In this document: piece after piece, positions 24,840-35,839 of the stretch
Layout: each line of letters starts with the position of its first letter
How positions within the stretch are numbered: position 1 is the first letter of the stretch
Made by a program: the position numbers and the translations under genes
The notes under the pieces: generated by a model
The model's input: the letters and a program-made list of their open reading frames with translations, nothing else
Told to the model about the DNA's origin: nothing
Databases searched by the model: none
NCBI GenBank assembly: GCA_014843695.1
Contig: CM026394.1
Span: 37,464,738 to 37,528,737, forward strand
Direction: 5' to 3'
Origin: Archivesica marissinica
Lineage: Eukaryota > Mollusca > Bivalvia > Venerida > Vesicomyidae
DNA length: 64,000 nt

Positions 24840-25195
24840 CGGTTCAAACTGCAATATATTGGTCAGAGAGCAACATAATGGTCAGATAGCAGCACATTGG
24901 TCAGAAGGGAACAGCCCGATGGTCAAAGAGCAACACATTGGTCAGATAGCAGCACACTGGTCAGAAGGGAACAGCCCGATTGTCAAAGAGCAACACATTG
25001 GTCAGATAGCAGCACATTGGTCAAAAGGGAACAGCCCGATGGTCAAAGAGCAACACATTGGTCAGATAGCAGCACATTGGTCAGAAGGGAACAGCCCGAT
25101 GGTCAAAGAGCAACACATTGGTCAGATAGCAGCACATTGGTCAGAAGGGAACAGCCCGATAGTCAAAGAGCAACACATTTGTCAGAAAACAATTT
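24840..25195 (+). repeat. 60-bp satellite
   Basis: About five and a half units containing GGTCAGATAGCAGCACATTG and AAGGGAACAGCCCGATGGTC. The TTGGTCAGA core is shared with the preceding array, so the two are related. Confidence 0.9.
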
Positions 25196-25538
25196 ATTTG
25201 TCAGACACCTTTTCAGTTGTCAAGGACAACAATTTGTTAGCGTACAACTCTGATATTAGAGCAACACATGGGGTCGTAGTTGTCATTGTGTACCCATATT
25301 GAACTCCTATGCAACTAGACTAAGTGAAAACAAATTTGTTTCGCTGTAAAATAAATCAAGTTTAAACTTTAAACTCTGTGGTAAGAATCAACGCATTAGT
25401 CGGAGCACAACTATATTATCATAGGGAAGCCCCGGGAGCAACTACATGTAGCTAACCCGATCACAACTCCAACTTGGGAAAATGCAACTTGGTCATAGTA
25501 CGGTATATTAGTCATGCGAGTACGAGCTGACAGCTTAG

Positions 25539-25732
25539 TTTATACAAATTTATTTTAGCTCGATTGCGAAACAAGTTCTTATAACTTATATTGATCACTC
25601 TCGAGACCTGAGGCAACGTGGAATTTAAATGCCTTGCCTAAGGGCACACTTGTAACGGCTCCAACGGGGCTCGAACTCCAGGCCGTTCGCACCTGAAGCG
25701 AACACGCTACCATTGCACTATCACGACTTCCA
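25539..25732 (-). mobile_element. tRNA-derived SINE (family D)
   Basis: Minus-strand copy: the head has GTGATAGTGCAATGG-like and GAGTTCGAGCCCC boxes, and the tail is AAGAACTTGTTTCGCAATCG. Related copies lie at 37185 (partial), 48302, 50497 and 56407. A loose tail piece lies at 25328-25374. Confidence 0.75.
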
Positions 25733-25926
25733 CATCAGCTTGGAGCGCATTCGCCCCGAGTGCAACGAATTAAATCAACATCATCGTTAAGTGGTAGCGG
25801 AAATTCTCTTCAGCGTGAATATAAACCCGAGCATGTGTACTCTTATAAAAAAAATACTTGGCATGACGTCATTGCTGTACTCTGTATTAGATATCGGCTT
25901 CTGGTATACCAGAGTATTGATTATAC

Positions 25927-27627
25927 ATACTCGTTCAACGGCGGTGTTCCCTTGCATAGACTCCGGGACTGTATGTAGTCACACTCCGGTAGTGTAGTCT
26001 TATCAGGGACCACATTAATGATAAACTCATTCAACAAAGCAGCGGTGTTCCCTTGCATAGACTCGGGGACTTTATGTAGTCACACTCCGGTAGTGTAGTC
26101 TTATCAGGGACCACATTAATGATAAACTAATTCAACAAAACGGCGGTGTTCCCTTGCATAGACTCGGGGACTTTATGTAGTCACACTCCGGTAGTGTAGT
26201 CTTATCAGGGACCACATTAATGATAAACTCATTCAACAAAGCAGCGGTGTTCCCTTGCATAGACTCGGGGACTTTATGTAGTCACACTCCGGTAGTGTAG
26301 TCTTATCAGGGACCACATTAATGATAAACTAATTCAACAAAACGGCGGTGTTCCCTTGCATAGACTCGGGGACTTTATGTAGTCACACTCCGGTAGTGTA
26401 GTCTTATCAGGGACCACATTAATGATAAACTCATTCAACAAAGCAGCGGTGTTCCCTTGCATAGACTCGGGGACTTTATGTAGTCACACTCCGGTAGTGT
26501 AGTCTTATCAGGGACCACATTAATGATAAACTCATTCAACAAAACGGCGGTGTTCCCTTGCATAGACTCGGGGACTTTATGTAGTCACACTCCGGTAGTG
26601 TAGTCTTATCAGGGGCCACATTAATGATAAACTCATTCAACAAAGCGGCGGTGTTCCCTTGCATAGACTCGGGGACTTTATGTAGTCACACTCCGGTAGT
26701 GTAGTCTTATCAGGGACCACATTAATGATAAACTCATTCAACAAAACGGCGGTGTTCCCTTGCATAGACTCGGGGACTTTATGTAGTCACACTCCGGTAG
26801 TGTAGTCTTATCAGGGACCACATTAATGATAAACTCATTCAACAAAACGGCGGTGTTCCCTTGCATAGACTCGGCGGGGACTTTATGTAGTCACACTCCG
26901 GTAGTGTAGTCTTATCAGGGACCACATTAATGATAAACTCATTCAACAAAGCAGCGGTGTTCCCTTGCATAGACTCGGGGACTTTATGTAGTCACCACTC
27001 CGGTAGTGTAGTCTTATCAGGGACCACATTAATGATAAACTCATTCAACAAAACGGCGGTGTTCCCTTGCATAGACTCGGGGACTTTATGTAGTCACACT
27101 CCGGTAGTGTAGTCTTATCAGGGACCACATTAATGATAAACTCATTCAACAAAATGGCGGTGTTCTCTTGCATAGACTCGGGGACTTTATGTAGTCACAC
27201 TCCGGTAGTGTAGTCTTATCAGGGACCACATTAATGATAAACTCATTCAACAAAACGGCGGTGTTCCCTTGCATAGACTCGGGGACTTTATGTAGTCACA
27301 CTCCGGTAGTGTAGTCTTATCAGGGACCACATTAATGATAAACTCATTCAACAAAACGGCGGTGTTCCCTTGCATAGACTCGGGGACTTTATGTAGTCAC
27401 ACTCCGGTAGTGTAGTCTTATCAGGGGCCACATTAATGATAAACTCATTCAACAAAGCGGCGGTGTTCCCTTGCATAGACTCGGGGACTTTATGTAGTCA
27501 CACTCCGGTAGTGTAGTCTTATCAGGGACCACATTAATGATAAACTCATTCAACAAAACGGCGGTGTTCCCTTGCATAGACTCGGGGACTTTATGTAGTC
27601 ACACTCCGGTAGTGTAGTCTTATCAGG
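25927..27627 (+). repeat. 101-bp satellite, left array
   Basis: About 17 very uniform units containing GGCGGTGTTCCCTTGCATAG, GGGACTTTATGTAGTCACAC and AGGGACCACATTAATGATAA. It stops at TCTTATCAGG, where the LTR element begins, and resumes at 34694. Confidence 0.97.
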
Positions 27628-28600
27628 TGTGCAAAACCACCATTATTTGCACGAAATGTTTATTATTGTTATATATAAATAGTAATGTATTATATAAATA
27701 CATTAAACTGTTTCTATATATGGCCAAGTGTTTACCATGTAATATATATATATTTGTTTTATGCATAATCGTCTGCTATTATTTTCGCGCCAAAAAATTA
27801 TCAGTCTCGCTTCGCGCGGGAAATGACTTAAGATTTTAGGCCTAATCTCAGTTTATCAAGGCCGTGGTTGCAGGTGTCCAGTTATGTAATATAAAGGCGA
27901 CGAACTGGTTTGATGGTGTAATATTAGATAACATAACAGATGTTTTAGGAATAACAGATGTTTTAGGAATTGTTATATCATATAGACATTGATTCAATCG
28001 TGTATATAAGAAATGGATTTTATTAACTAAAATCAGAACACTTAGGCCTACCTCCAGGAGAGAGTGTGGCGTGATCTCATTCTATAGAACATAGAAACTG
28101 TTTCTATGATACTTAGATATTATGGACATTATAAGAATTATAACTTATAAAGATTTGTCGAATAATTAAATAAAATCGTTCAGCCATAGAAGAAACAGAG
28201 AGTTTCGGCGAACCATATCGAAGGTGATTAAAAGTTAATAAATCAGAAACATTGATTAGATTATAGTGATATTGAGTAATGACGGATTAGAGAAACTGGA
28301 GTTAATTATATTGTGTAGCGCATAGTCGGCTCACACAAATTGGATTGTTAAATAAGCGTTTAATGATACGATGTATATATATATAAATCACTGATTATAT
28401 ATATCAGAATATCTCTGATGCCAATTTAAACAAGATATTATATAGAAGAAATGTAAGACTGTGTTGAGTTATTATTAATACATATATTGAAGAAGAAACC
28501 CCCTAGACAACTCCAGCGAGTCTACAATAGGATAGACCCTGGTAAGAGCCGTAGCAACTGAGATATATAAATACGAGAAGAAAAAGGAGAGTTTGCGACA
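27628..28600 (+). repeat. 5' LTR
   Basis: 973 bp from TGTGCAAAACC to GTTTGCGACA (TG...CA). Its right end is fixed by the adjoining primer binding site and by the LTR of the second copy (41823-42851), which ends identically. Confidence 0.93.
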
Positions 28601-28602
28601 AT

Positions 28603-28620
28603 TGGGGGCTCGTCCGGGAT
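28603..28620 (+). other. primer binding site, tRNA-Pro type
   Basis: TGGGGGCTCGTCCGGGAT, two bases after the LTR. This is the 18-nt sequence complementary to the 3' end of tRNA-Pro, the same primer site known from murine leukaemia-type retroviruses. Confidence 0.92.
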
Positions 28621-29190
28621 TGGACATACAATACAATACAAAACATTTTATTGCATGAGATAATAAAATACAATAAAGAAGAAATGACATATCGTGACAT
28701 ATTGTGAAGGACACTAGAATTTATATATGGAATATTGTGAAGGACACTAGGATTTATACATGAAGAATACAAGGGACTATTAATTAACGTGTGAAAATAG
28801 AAGTGCATGCGAAACAGTGTTAGAATTTGTAAATAAGTGAAAGACGTCAACGAATTATTAAATTAGTGAAATGGATTAAATTATTGGAAATGTGCAAACT
28901 TTGAATATGTGATAAATTATATATTGGATTAACGGACGAGACAGACTTCGGTAAGTACCAGTTTTATTTTCATAGAGGCTTAATATTATCATTAAAATTA
29001 TATTAGTGATTTACTTCCTTTTATTGAACTCAATTCTATAATACATTTGGAGATACATTCTGGGGATTAAAAATTTTGGGAAATAAAAAAATAAAATGGC
29101 TACAACTAGGAGTGCTAATAAGGAAACTGAGGGGCCGGGCCGGTTCACCCCGACTTGCAGACAACAGGTGATGAGATATGGGACAAATTA

Positions 29191-32100
29191 ATGAGACTTC
29201 CCTTCTTTAATCAGGCAAATCTGGAACGTCAGGGTGAGATTTATGAGAAAGAAAGAGAGAGGGAAAGAGAAGAAAGAGAGAGAGAAAGAGAAGAGAAAGA
29301 AAGGGACAGGGAGGAAAGAATGCAAAGGGAGAAAATGCAGATGGAGATTCGCCTGAGAGAAATCCAGAGAGATCAGAAATCTCAGCAAAATAACGCCCTC
29401 CATACAGATAATAGGCCCTCTAAGACAAACATTTCTGTTCCTATTTGGACCCAGACTATGAGGCCAGATAAATTCTTCGCAACATGTGAGAGACTGTTCG
29501 AAGCTAGCCAGGTCGCCAAACAAACATGGGTGGGCCATATTATAGACAAGTTGTCCGACACGGCCAGAAATATATATGCCACTCTTCCTGTCCAAGACGC
29601 TAATAATTACGATACCCTCAAGGCCGCCATCTTGGATGAATATAGACTCTCACCCACTGTATATAGAAAGAATTTCTTCTCTTGGGTAAAGAAACCTCAG
29701 CAGACATATTCCGAATTCATTAAGGAATTAAGGGAGCAAATGACTCTATGGACGGAGAACAATGATCCGAGCGAGGTCAACTGGATCGAGCTGCTCTTGA
29801 GATATAGGTTCGATTCCCAGCTAAGTGATGAGCTTAATTTGTTCATTCTGTATAAGAAAGCATCTACTCTCCAGGAATGTATTTCCCTGGCTGATGAATA
29901 TAACCTCCATCGCAGATTAGCGCCCAGGACACGGATTAATTCAAATCCGAATGTGAAACCCAGAGATACAGAACACCGACCTCCAGCCCCAAGGCCATAT
30001 ATCCCATCACCCATGTATCGACCCAGTATGAGGATAGATAATTCCCAAGCTACCCATAGAACTCCCCGGATAGAAAAATATTGTAGTTATTGTAGGCGTA
30101 ATGGCCACGGACGAATAGAGTGTTGGGCAGATCCCAATTCACCTAGGTACAGGGGTACTAGAAACCTAGCAAACGGACACCACGTGTCAAACACTACTCA
30201 TAGTTCAGCCTTTGTAACCAATGAGCCAGTGAACTCATGTGAAAATACCGAGATGGTAAATCCATTACTTGCCAAATATACAGGTCAAGCACGCATAAAT
30301 ACTAACACCGCACAAGTGACGTATTTGAGAGATACAGGTGCGACAATCAGTTTATTGTCGGCTACTGATCAAACCGCTGATCATTTAGAATACACAGGTG
30401 AACGGGTAACAATCCGCGGTGTCAATTATATCCCTGGTAATTACCCGATAGCAAAGATTAGCGTTGATTGTCCAATCTACCAAGGAACATTGAAGGTGGC
30501 TGTATTAAAGCACAGATGCACCGCGGGGGTGGATCTTATAATAGGTAACGACTGTGAAACTGCCCCTGTCGCTGATTTGATTACCTGTGGCGTGGTTACA
30601 CGCTCCAATAAGAAAATTATCCCGTTTGATGAAACTGTCACGTCCAACCCAGACTCAGAAAACACGACCGATACAAATCACAATGTCTTACCTTTTCGGA
30701 ATACAATTGAGATCAATTCCCCCTCTGAGAAAGCCAGTGCAGTTAAACCCCAAAATATTCCCTCTATTGACGATTTGAGTCCTGATAAATTATTGCAAGA
30801 ACAGAATAATGACCCGACCTTAGCACCCCTCTGGGAAATGGCTCAAGAAGGAACACCTATTCGGCAAGGATATTACATCCAGCTCGAACCCCGACTACTT
30901 ATGAGGAGAGAACAACCTCAAGACACGTCCAAAGTTCGACCCTGGAAAATATATGATCAGGTGGTAGTTCCACGGGGATTCCGGGATCATATAACGGGAC
31001 TCGCCCATGACAGTTTAAGTACGGGACACCAGGGACCTAGTAAGACCCTGAAGCGCATTAAGCGCCGCTTCTTTTGGCCGGGAATCCGCGCAGATGTTAA
31101 ACGATTCTGCCATAGCTGTGGGCCGTGCCAGAGAGCGGGTAAGGGACAGAAAGCCACTGTAGCCCCATTGAAACCCCTGCCCATTATATCCCAACCATTC
31201 AGATTTATATCCGCTGATTTCGTTGGACCCATGAAGAAAACTATTAATGGGAACCAGTATATCTTGAATTGTATTGATCATGCCACTAAATATACGGAAT
31301 CTTTCCCATGCGCCGCAGCGACTGCTGTTAATGCACTAAAAGCCCTGATCGAGATAATATCTCGACATGGAAAACCCCAGACCCTGTTGACTGACCGAGG
31401 AAGCGCTTTCATAGCTGAAACATTCACACGCTTCCTAGCCGAGCACGATATACGTCACTTAACTAGCACGAGTTACACGCCTCAAACCAACGGATCAATA
31501 GAGAAATATAATGGTACATTGAAAACCATGCTTAGAATCCTTGGGGAGAACTCTTTATCACCTTGGGATGAGATGCTACCCTGGCTATTATTTGCATATA
31601 GAAGTGCAGAGCACTCTAGCACAGGAGATTCTCCCTTCTACCTTCTATATGGGCGCGAACCTAGAGATAATCTAGATTCCACTTATGATCTCTGGGCTAG
31701 AAATGAGCGGGATGAAGGGATCCCCATAAATAACTATGTACAAGAATTATGTCATAGATTAGCTGAAGCGTTACGTGACGCCAGCGAGAATGCACAACAG
31801 GCCGCAGATGGTCGTAAAACAAAGTATGACAGAAGTACGAAAGCGAAAATGCGTGTATTCCAGCGTGGTGAATTAGTGTTAGTACGATTACCGTTAAAAG
31901 GTAATAAGCTGAAAAATGCCCTCCAGGGACCGTATCCGGTACACGAAAAGGTAGCGTCGCATACCTATATTATATACATGCCTGATAAGAGAGTAAAATA
32001 CCGTGTTATGCATGTAAACCAGTTGAAGCCCTGGACAGGTAGGGAGGAGGGTGCAGCTCTAGCTGATAGTAGTCCGGTGTATGAGTCCCAAGACCCTACC

Positions 32101-33597
32101 CTATTAGATTACCAAGCCCCTACGGACATTGAGAAAGAATTCGATCATTGCAGTCCTCTTGAATCTGTACCTAAGAAAACCTGGCCGGATATCAGTCATT
32201 TAAACCCAGACCACAGGGACGATATTAGTCAGTTATTTGACCGTTACCCCCGTCTATTCTCTGGACAACTGGGACGTTTCCACGGTGTTACCCATGATAT
32301 TGATGTGCAAGGTGCTTCACCCGTAGTCCAGCCTTACTACCGCATGTCTCCAGAAAAGAAACAAATATTAAAAACTGAGCTAGATCAAATGTTGGAGTTA
32401 GGAATTATCCGCCCTAGCAGAAGCCAGTGGGCCTCTCCCATAATATTGGTACGCAAATCAGACTCGGAATGGCGACCATGTATTGATTATCGGAAAATTA
32501 ATGATCTGACTCGAGGAGAAGCCTTCCCCATCCCGAGATTAGACGATCTCATTGATCAGGTCGCAGGTTCGAGTCTGATATCAATTTTAGATCTTAATAA
32601 AGGATATTGGCAGATTCCGCTAACCCCTCGAGCTAGTGAAATTGTAGCGTTCATAAACCCCTGGGGCTTGTTTGAACCATTAACTCTCCCATTTGGTTTA
32701 AAAAACGGTGGAGTTACCTTCCAGAGGGCCATAAACGAGATAATCGCTCAATCCCAGACAGAACCCATCCGCGATAGATTTGCCGACGCATATCTGGATG
32801 ATATTGCTGTTCGATCCAATTTATGGTCACAGCACATAAATCACTTGGATTGGACATTTCATAGACTAGAGGATAGTGGTGTTACTTTGAATCCGAAGAA
32901 GTGTAAAATTGGGTCTGGAACAGTCAAGTACTTGGGACATGAATTAGGTTCGGGAAAAATCAAACCAATTTCCAGCAAGGTTGAGTGTATTAGTAATATC
33001 TCTCCCCCACAGACCAAGAAACAATTACGAGGATATCTGGGATCAGTAGGATTTTACAGGAAATTCATTCCCAAGTTCGCTGAGATCGCCGCTCCCCTGA
33101 CTGACTTATTAAAGGGCAAGCGATCAGGGAACATCATAACTCAGTGGAGCGATAAACATCAACTTGCTTTCGAATCCTTAAAGAAAGCTTTAACCAATAA
33201 AACCATACTGAAGGCCCCTGACTTTAACCAAGAGTTCGAACTCTATACTGATGCTTCCGATTTGGGAATTTCGGCTGTACTGACTCAGACCGTTGACCAA
33301 GTACCAAACCCAGTAGCATTTTATTCCCGAAAACTTATTCCACGAGAGAAAAACTACTCTACAATAGAGAAGGAATTATTAGCTATAGTGGCCGGTATCG
33401 AACATTTTCGCATATATGTAAGCACAAGCAAAACACTCATCAATTCAGATCATAATCCCCTTGTATGGTTAAGTAGGTCGAAAACGTCCAATCAACGCCT
33501 CTTAAGATGGGCACTGTGTCTCTCAGAATTTAATTTGACCATTAAACATATCAAAGGGACTCAAAATGTTCTAGCAGACTTTCTCAGTAGAGTTTAA
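29191..33597 (+). CDS. gag-pol polyprotein, order gag-PR-IN-RT-RNaseH
   Basis: 1468 codons from the first in-frame ATG, uninterrupted. Gag: charged coiled coil (about residues 19-62), a gag region with WVGHIIDKLSD, and zinc knuckle C298-x2-C-x4-H-x4-C311. Protease: DTGAT (D381). Integrase: H606, H613, C643, C646 finger; core D676, D735, E771 (DD35E). A linker carries RVMHVNQLKPW. RT: LDLNKGYW (D1134) and YLDD (1201-1204). RNase H: YTDAS (D1354), a Glu near 1393-1395, and D1420. All catalytic residues are present. Integrase before RT is reversed from ordinary Ty3/gypsy. Start: an ATG at 29096 lies in another frame and stops after 32 codons, and the main frame has a stop at 29128, so this copy may carry a small N-terminal frame break; nothing proves the ATG at 29191 is used. 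Confidence 0.93.
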   Translation: MRLPFFNQANLERQGEIYEKEREREREEREREREEKERDREERMQREKMQMEIRLREIQRDQKSQQNNALHTDNRPSKTNISVPIWTQTMRPDKFFATCERLFEASQVAKQTWVGHIIDKLSDTARNIYATLPVQDANNYDTLKAAILDEYRLSPTVYRKNFFSWVKKPQQTYSEFIKELREQMTLWTENNDPSEVNWIELLLRYRFDSQLSDELNLFILYKKASTLQECISLADEYNLHRRLAPRTRINSNPNVKPRDTEHRPPAPRPYIPSPMYRPSMRIDNSQATHRTPRIEKYCSYCRRNGHGRIECWADPNSPRYRGTRNLANGHHVSNTTHSSAFVTNEPVNSCENTEMVNPLLAKYTGQARINTNTAQVTYLRDTGATISLLSATDQTADHLEYTGERVTIRGVNYIPGNYPIAKISVDCPIYQGTLKVAVLKHRCTAGVDLIIGNDCETAPVADLITCGVVTRSNKKIIPFDETVTSNPDSENTTDTNHNVLPFRNTIEINSPSEKASAVKPQNIPSIDDLSPDKLLQEQNNDPTLAPLWEMAQEGTPIRQGYYIQLEPRLLMRREQPQDTSKVRPWKIYDQVVVPRGFRDHITGLAHDSLSTGHQGPSKTLKRIKRRFFWPGIRADVKRFCHSCGPCQRAGKGQKATVAPLKPLPIISQPFRFISADFVGPMKKTINGNQYILNCIDHATKYTESFPCAAATAVNALKALIEIISRHGKPQTLLTDRGSAFIAETFTRFLAEHDIRHLTSTSYTPQTNGSIEKYNGTLKTMLRILGENSLSPWDEMLPWLLFAYRSAEHSSTGDSPFYLLYGREPRDNLDSTYDLWARNERDEGIPINNYVQELCHRLAEALRDASENAQQAADGRKTKYDRSTKAKMRVFQRGELVLVRLPLKGNKLKNALQGPYPVHEKVASHTYIIYMPDKRVKYRVMHVNQLKPWTGREEGAALADSSPVYESQDPTLLDYQAPTDIEKEFDHCSPLESVPKKTWPDISHLNPDHRDDISQLFDRYPRLFSGQLGRFHGVTHDIDVQGASPVVQPYYRMSPEKKQILKTELDQMLELGIIRPSRSQWASPIILVRKSDSEWRPCIDYRKINDLTRGEAFPIPRLDDLIDQVAGSSLISILDLNKGYWQIPLTPRASEIVAFINPWGLFEPLTLPFGLKNGGVTFQRAINEIIAQSQTEPIRDRFADAYLDDIAVRSNLWSQHINHLDWTFHRLEDSGVTLNPKKCKIGSGTVKYLGHELGSGKIKPISSKVECISNISPPQTKKQLRGYLGSVGFYRKFIPKFAEIAAPLTDLLKGKRSGNIITQWSDKHQLAFESLKKALTNKTILKAPDFNQEFELYTDASDLGISAVLTQTVDQVPNPVAFYSRKLIPREKNYSTIEKELLAIVAGIEHFRIYVSTSKTLINSDHNPLVWLSRSKTSNQRLLRWALCLSEFNLTIKHIKGTQNVLADFLSRV

Positions 33598-33811
33598 TGA
33601 TTGTGATGTTTGACTTAGTAAATGTACTTGGTATTATTTCAGTTGTTCAGTAAATAGTTATTGCCTCTATGATTAGAATGTTGGTACCTAGCGAAAGAAA
33701 TGCTATTTTAGGACATATGATGTATTGATATTATGATTGTTTTCTACTGTATATTCAAAGGAATGAAGATTTGTAAATCGGCCGATAGCGGGCGATGTCA
33801 AACTTCTCCCC

Positions 33812-33824
33812 GGGTAGGGAGGAT
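33812..33824 (+). other. polypurine tract
   Basis: GGGTAGGGAGGAT directly before the 3' LTR; it is conserved in the second copy at about 42852-42864. Confidence 0.7.
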
Positions 33825-34693
33825 TGTGCAAAACCACAATTATTTGCACGAAATGTTTATTATTGTTATATATAAATAGTAATGTATTATATAAATACAT
33901 TAAACTGTTTCTATATTTGGCCAAGTGTTTACCATGTAATATATATATATTTGTTTTATGCATACTCGTCTGCTATTATTTTCGCGCCTAAAATTATCAG
34001 TCTCGCTTCGCGCGGGAAATGATTTAAGATTTTAGGCCTAATCTCAGTTTATCGAGGCCGTGGTTGCAGGTGTCCAGTTATGTAATATAAAGGCGACGAA
34101 CTGGTTTGATGGTGTAATATTAGATAACATAACAGATGTTTTAGGAATAACAGATGTTTTAGGAATTGTTATATCATATAGACACTGATTCAATCGTGTA
34201 TATAAGAAATGGATTTTAGTAACTAAAATCAGAACACTAAAGCCTACCTCCAGGAGAGAGTGTGGAGTGATCTCATTATATAGAACATAGAAACTGTTCT
34301 ATGATACTTAGATATTATGGACATTTAAGAATTATAACTTATAAAGATTTGTCGAATAATTAAATAAAATCGTTCAGCCATAGAAGAAACAGAGAGTTTC
34401 GGCGAACCATATCGAAGGTGATTAAAAGTTAATAAATCAGAAACCTTGATTATATTATAGTGATATTGAGTAATGACGGATTAGAGATACTGGAGTTTAA
34501 TTATATTGTGTAGCGCATAGTCGGCTCACACAAATTGGATTGTTAAATAAGCGTTTAATGATACGATGTATATATATATAAATCACTGATTATATATATC
34601 AGAATATCTCTGATGCCAATTTAAACAAGATATTATATAGAAGAAATGTAAGACTGTGTTGAGTTATTATTAATACATATATTGAAGAAGAAA
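33825..34693 (+). repeat. 3' LTR, truncated
   Basis: Aligns with the 5' LTR from TGTGCAAAACC to GAAGAAGAAA, then breaks into satellite; the last 102 bp of the LTR are missing. An element with this end could not regenerate normal ends without recombination. Confidence 0.92.
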
Positions 34694-35612
34694 GGGACCA
34701 CATTAATGATAAACTCATTCAACAAAACGGCGGTGTTCCCTTGCATAGACTCGGCGGGGACTTTATGTAGTCACACTCCGGCAGTGTAGTCTTATCAGGG
34801 ACCACATTAATGATAAACTCATTCAACAAAATGGCGGTGTTCCCTTGCATAGACTCGGGGACTTTATGTAGTCACACTCCGGTAGTGTAGTCTTATCAGG
34901 GACCACATTAATGATAAACTCATTCAACAAAACGGCGGTGTTCCCTTGCATAGACTCGGGGACTTTATGTAGTCACACTCCGGTAGTGTAGTCTTATCAG
35001 GGACCACATTAATGATAAATCATTCAACAAAACGGCGGTGTTCCCTGCATAGACTCGGGGACTTTATGTAGTCACACTCGGTAGTGTAGTCTTATCAGGG
35101 ACCACATTAATGATAAAATCATTCACAAAGCGGCGGTGCCCATGCATAGACTCGGGACTTTATGTAGTCACACTCCGGTAGTGTAGTCTTATCAGGGACC
35201 ACATAATGATAAACTCATCAACACAACGGCGGTGTTCCCTTGCATAGACTCGGGGACTTTATGTAGTCACACTCCGGTAGTGTAGTCTTATCAGGGACCA
35301 CATTAATGATAAACTCATTCAACAAAACGGTGGTGTTCCCTTGCATAGACTCGGGGACTTTATGTAGTCACACTCCGGTAGTGTAGTCTTATCAGGGACC
35401 ACATTAATGATAAACTCTTTCAACAAAACAGCGGTGTTCCCTTGCATAGACTCGGGGACTTTATGTAGTCACACTCCGGTAGTGTAGTCTTATCAGGGAC
35501 CACATTAATGATAAACTCATTCAACAAAGCAGCGGTGTTCCCTTCCATAGACTCGGGGACTTTATGTAGTCGCACTCCGGTAGTGTAGTCTTATCAGGGA
35601 CCACATTAATGT
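34694..35612 (+). repeat. 101-bp satellite, right array
   Basis: About nine units, same monomer and phase as 25927-27627. Units at about 35010-35230 carry many single-base losses, unlike the rest. Confidence 0.95.
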
Positions 35613-35839
35613 AATGGTGCGTTGTATATACCACGCAACTCATTGATAAGGGAGAATCGTGCTGGTACCTAGTTCAGTTATAAATATTTTACCGGTCTAA
35701 CACTAGTTTGAATGTACTAGAGATAACACCAATCGTAATTCCCAGTTTCAATTTACCATGTTATTTTATGTTATTTATAAAGGGACTTTTTACTTTTCCA
35801 AGATCTTCCTTTTGAAATGGCAATGGGGTGTCCTCTCCA

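Larger units (their letters stand above)
27628..34693 (+). mobile_element. LTR retrotransposon, Gmr1-like, nearly complete
   Basis: About 7.07 kb: 5' LTR, tRNA-Pro primer site, leader, one gag-pol frame, polypurine tract and a 3' LTR lacking its last ~102 bp. It was inserted into the 101-bp satellite, and the flanking repeats are in phase across it. The LTRs differ at roughly 20 positions over about 870 bases by eye, so the insertion is fairly recent. RT is of gypsy type but integrase precedes RT, the order known for Gmr1-type elements. No env-like frame is present. Confidence 0.93.

Noticed and set aside
28950..28976. Intron in the retrotransposon leader (GTAAGT ... ATAG)
   Set aside because: Only about 25 bp apart, too short for splicing.
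33703..33963. Small gene in the LTR region (also at 42716-42973)
   Set aside because: Both are the same LTR-end sequence of the retrotransposon.
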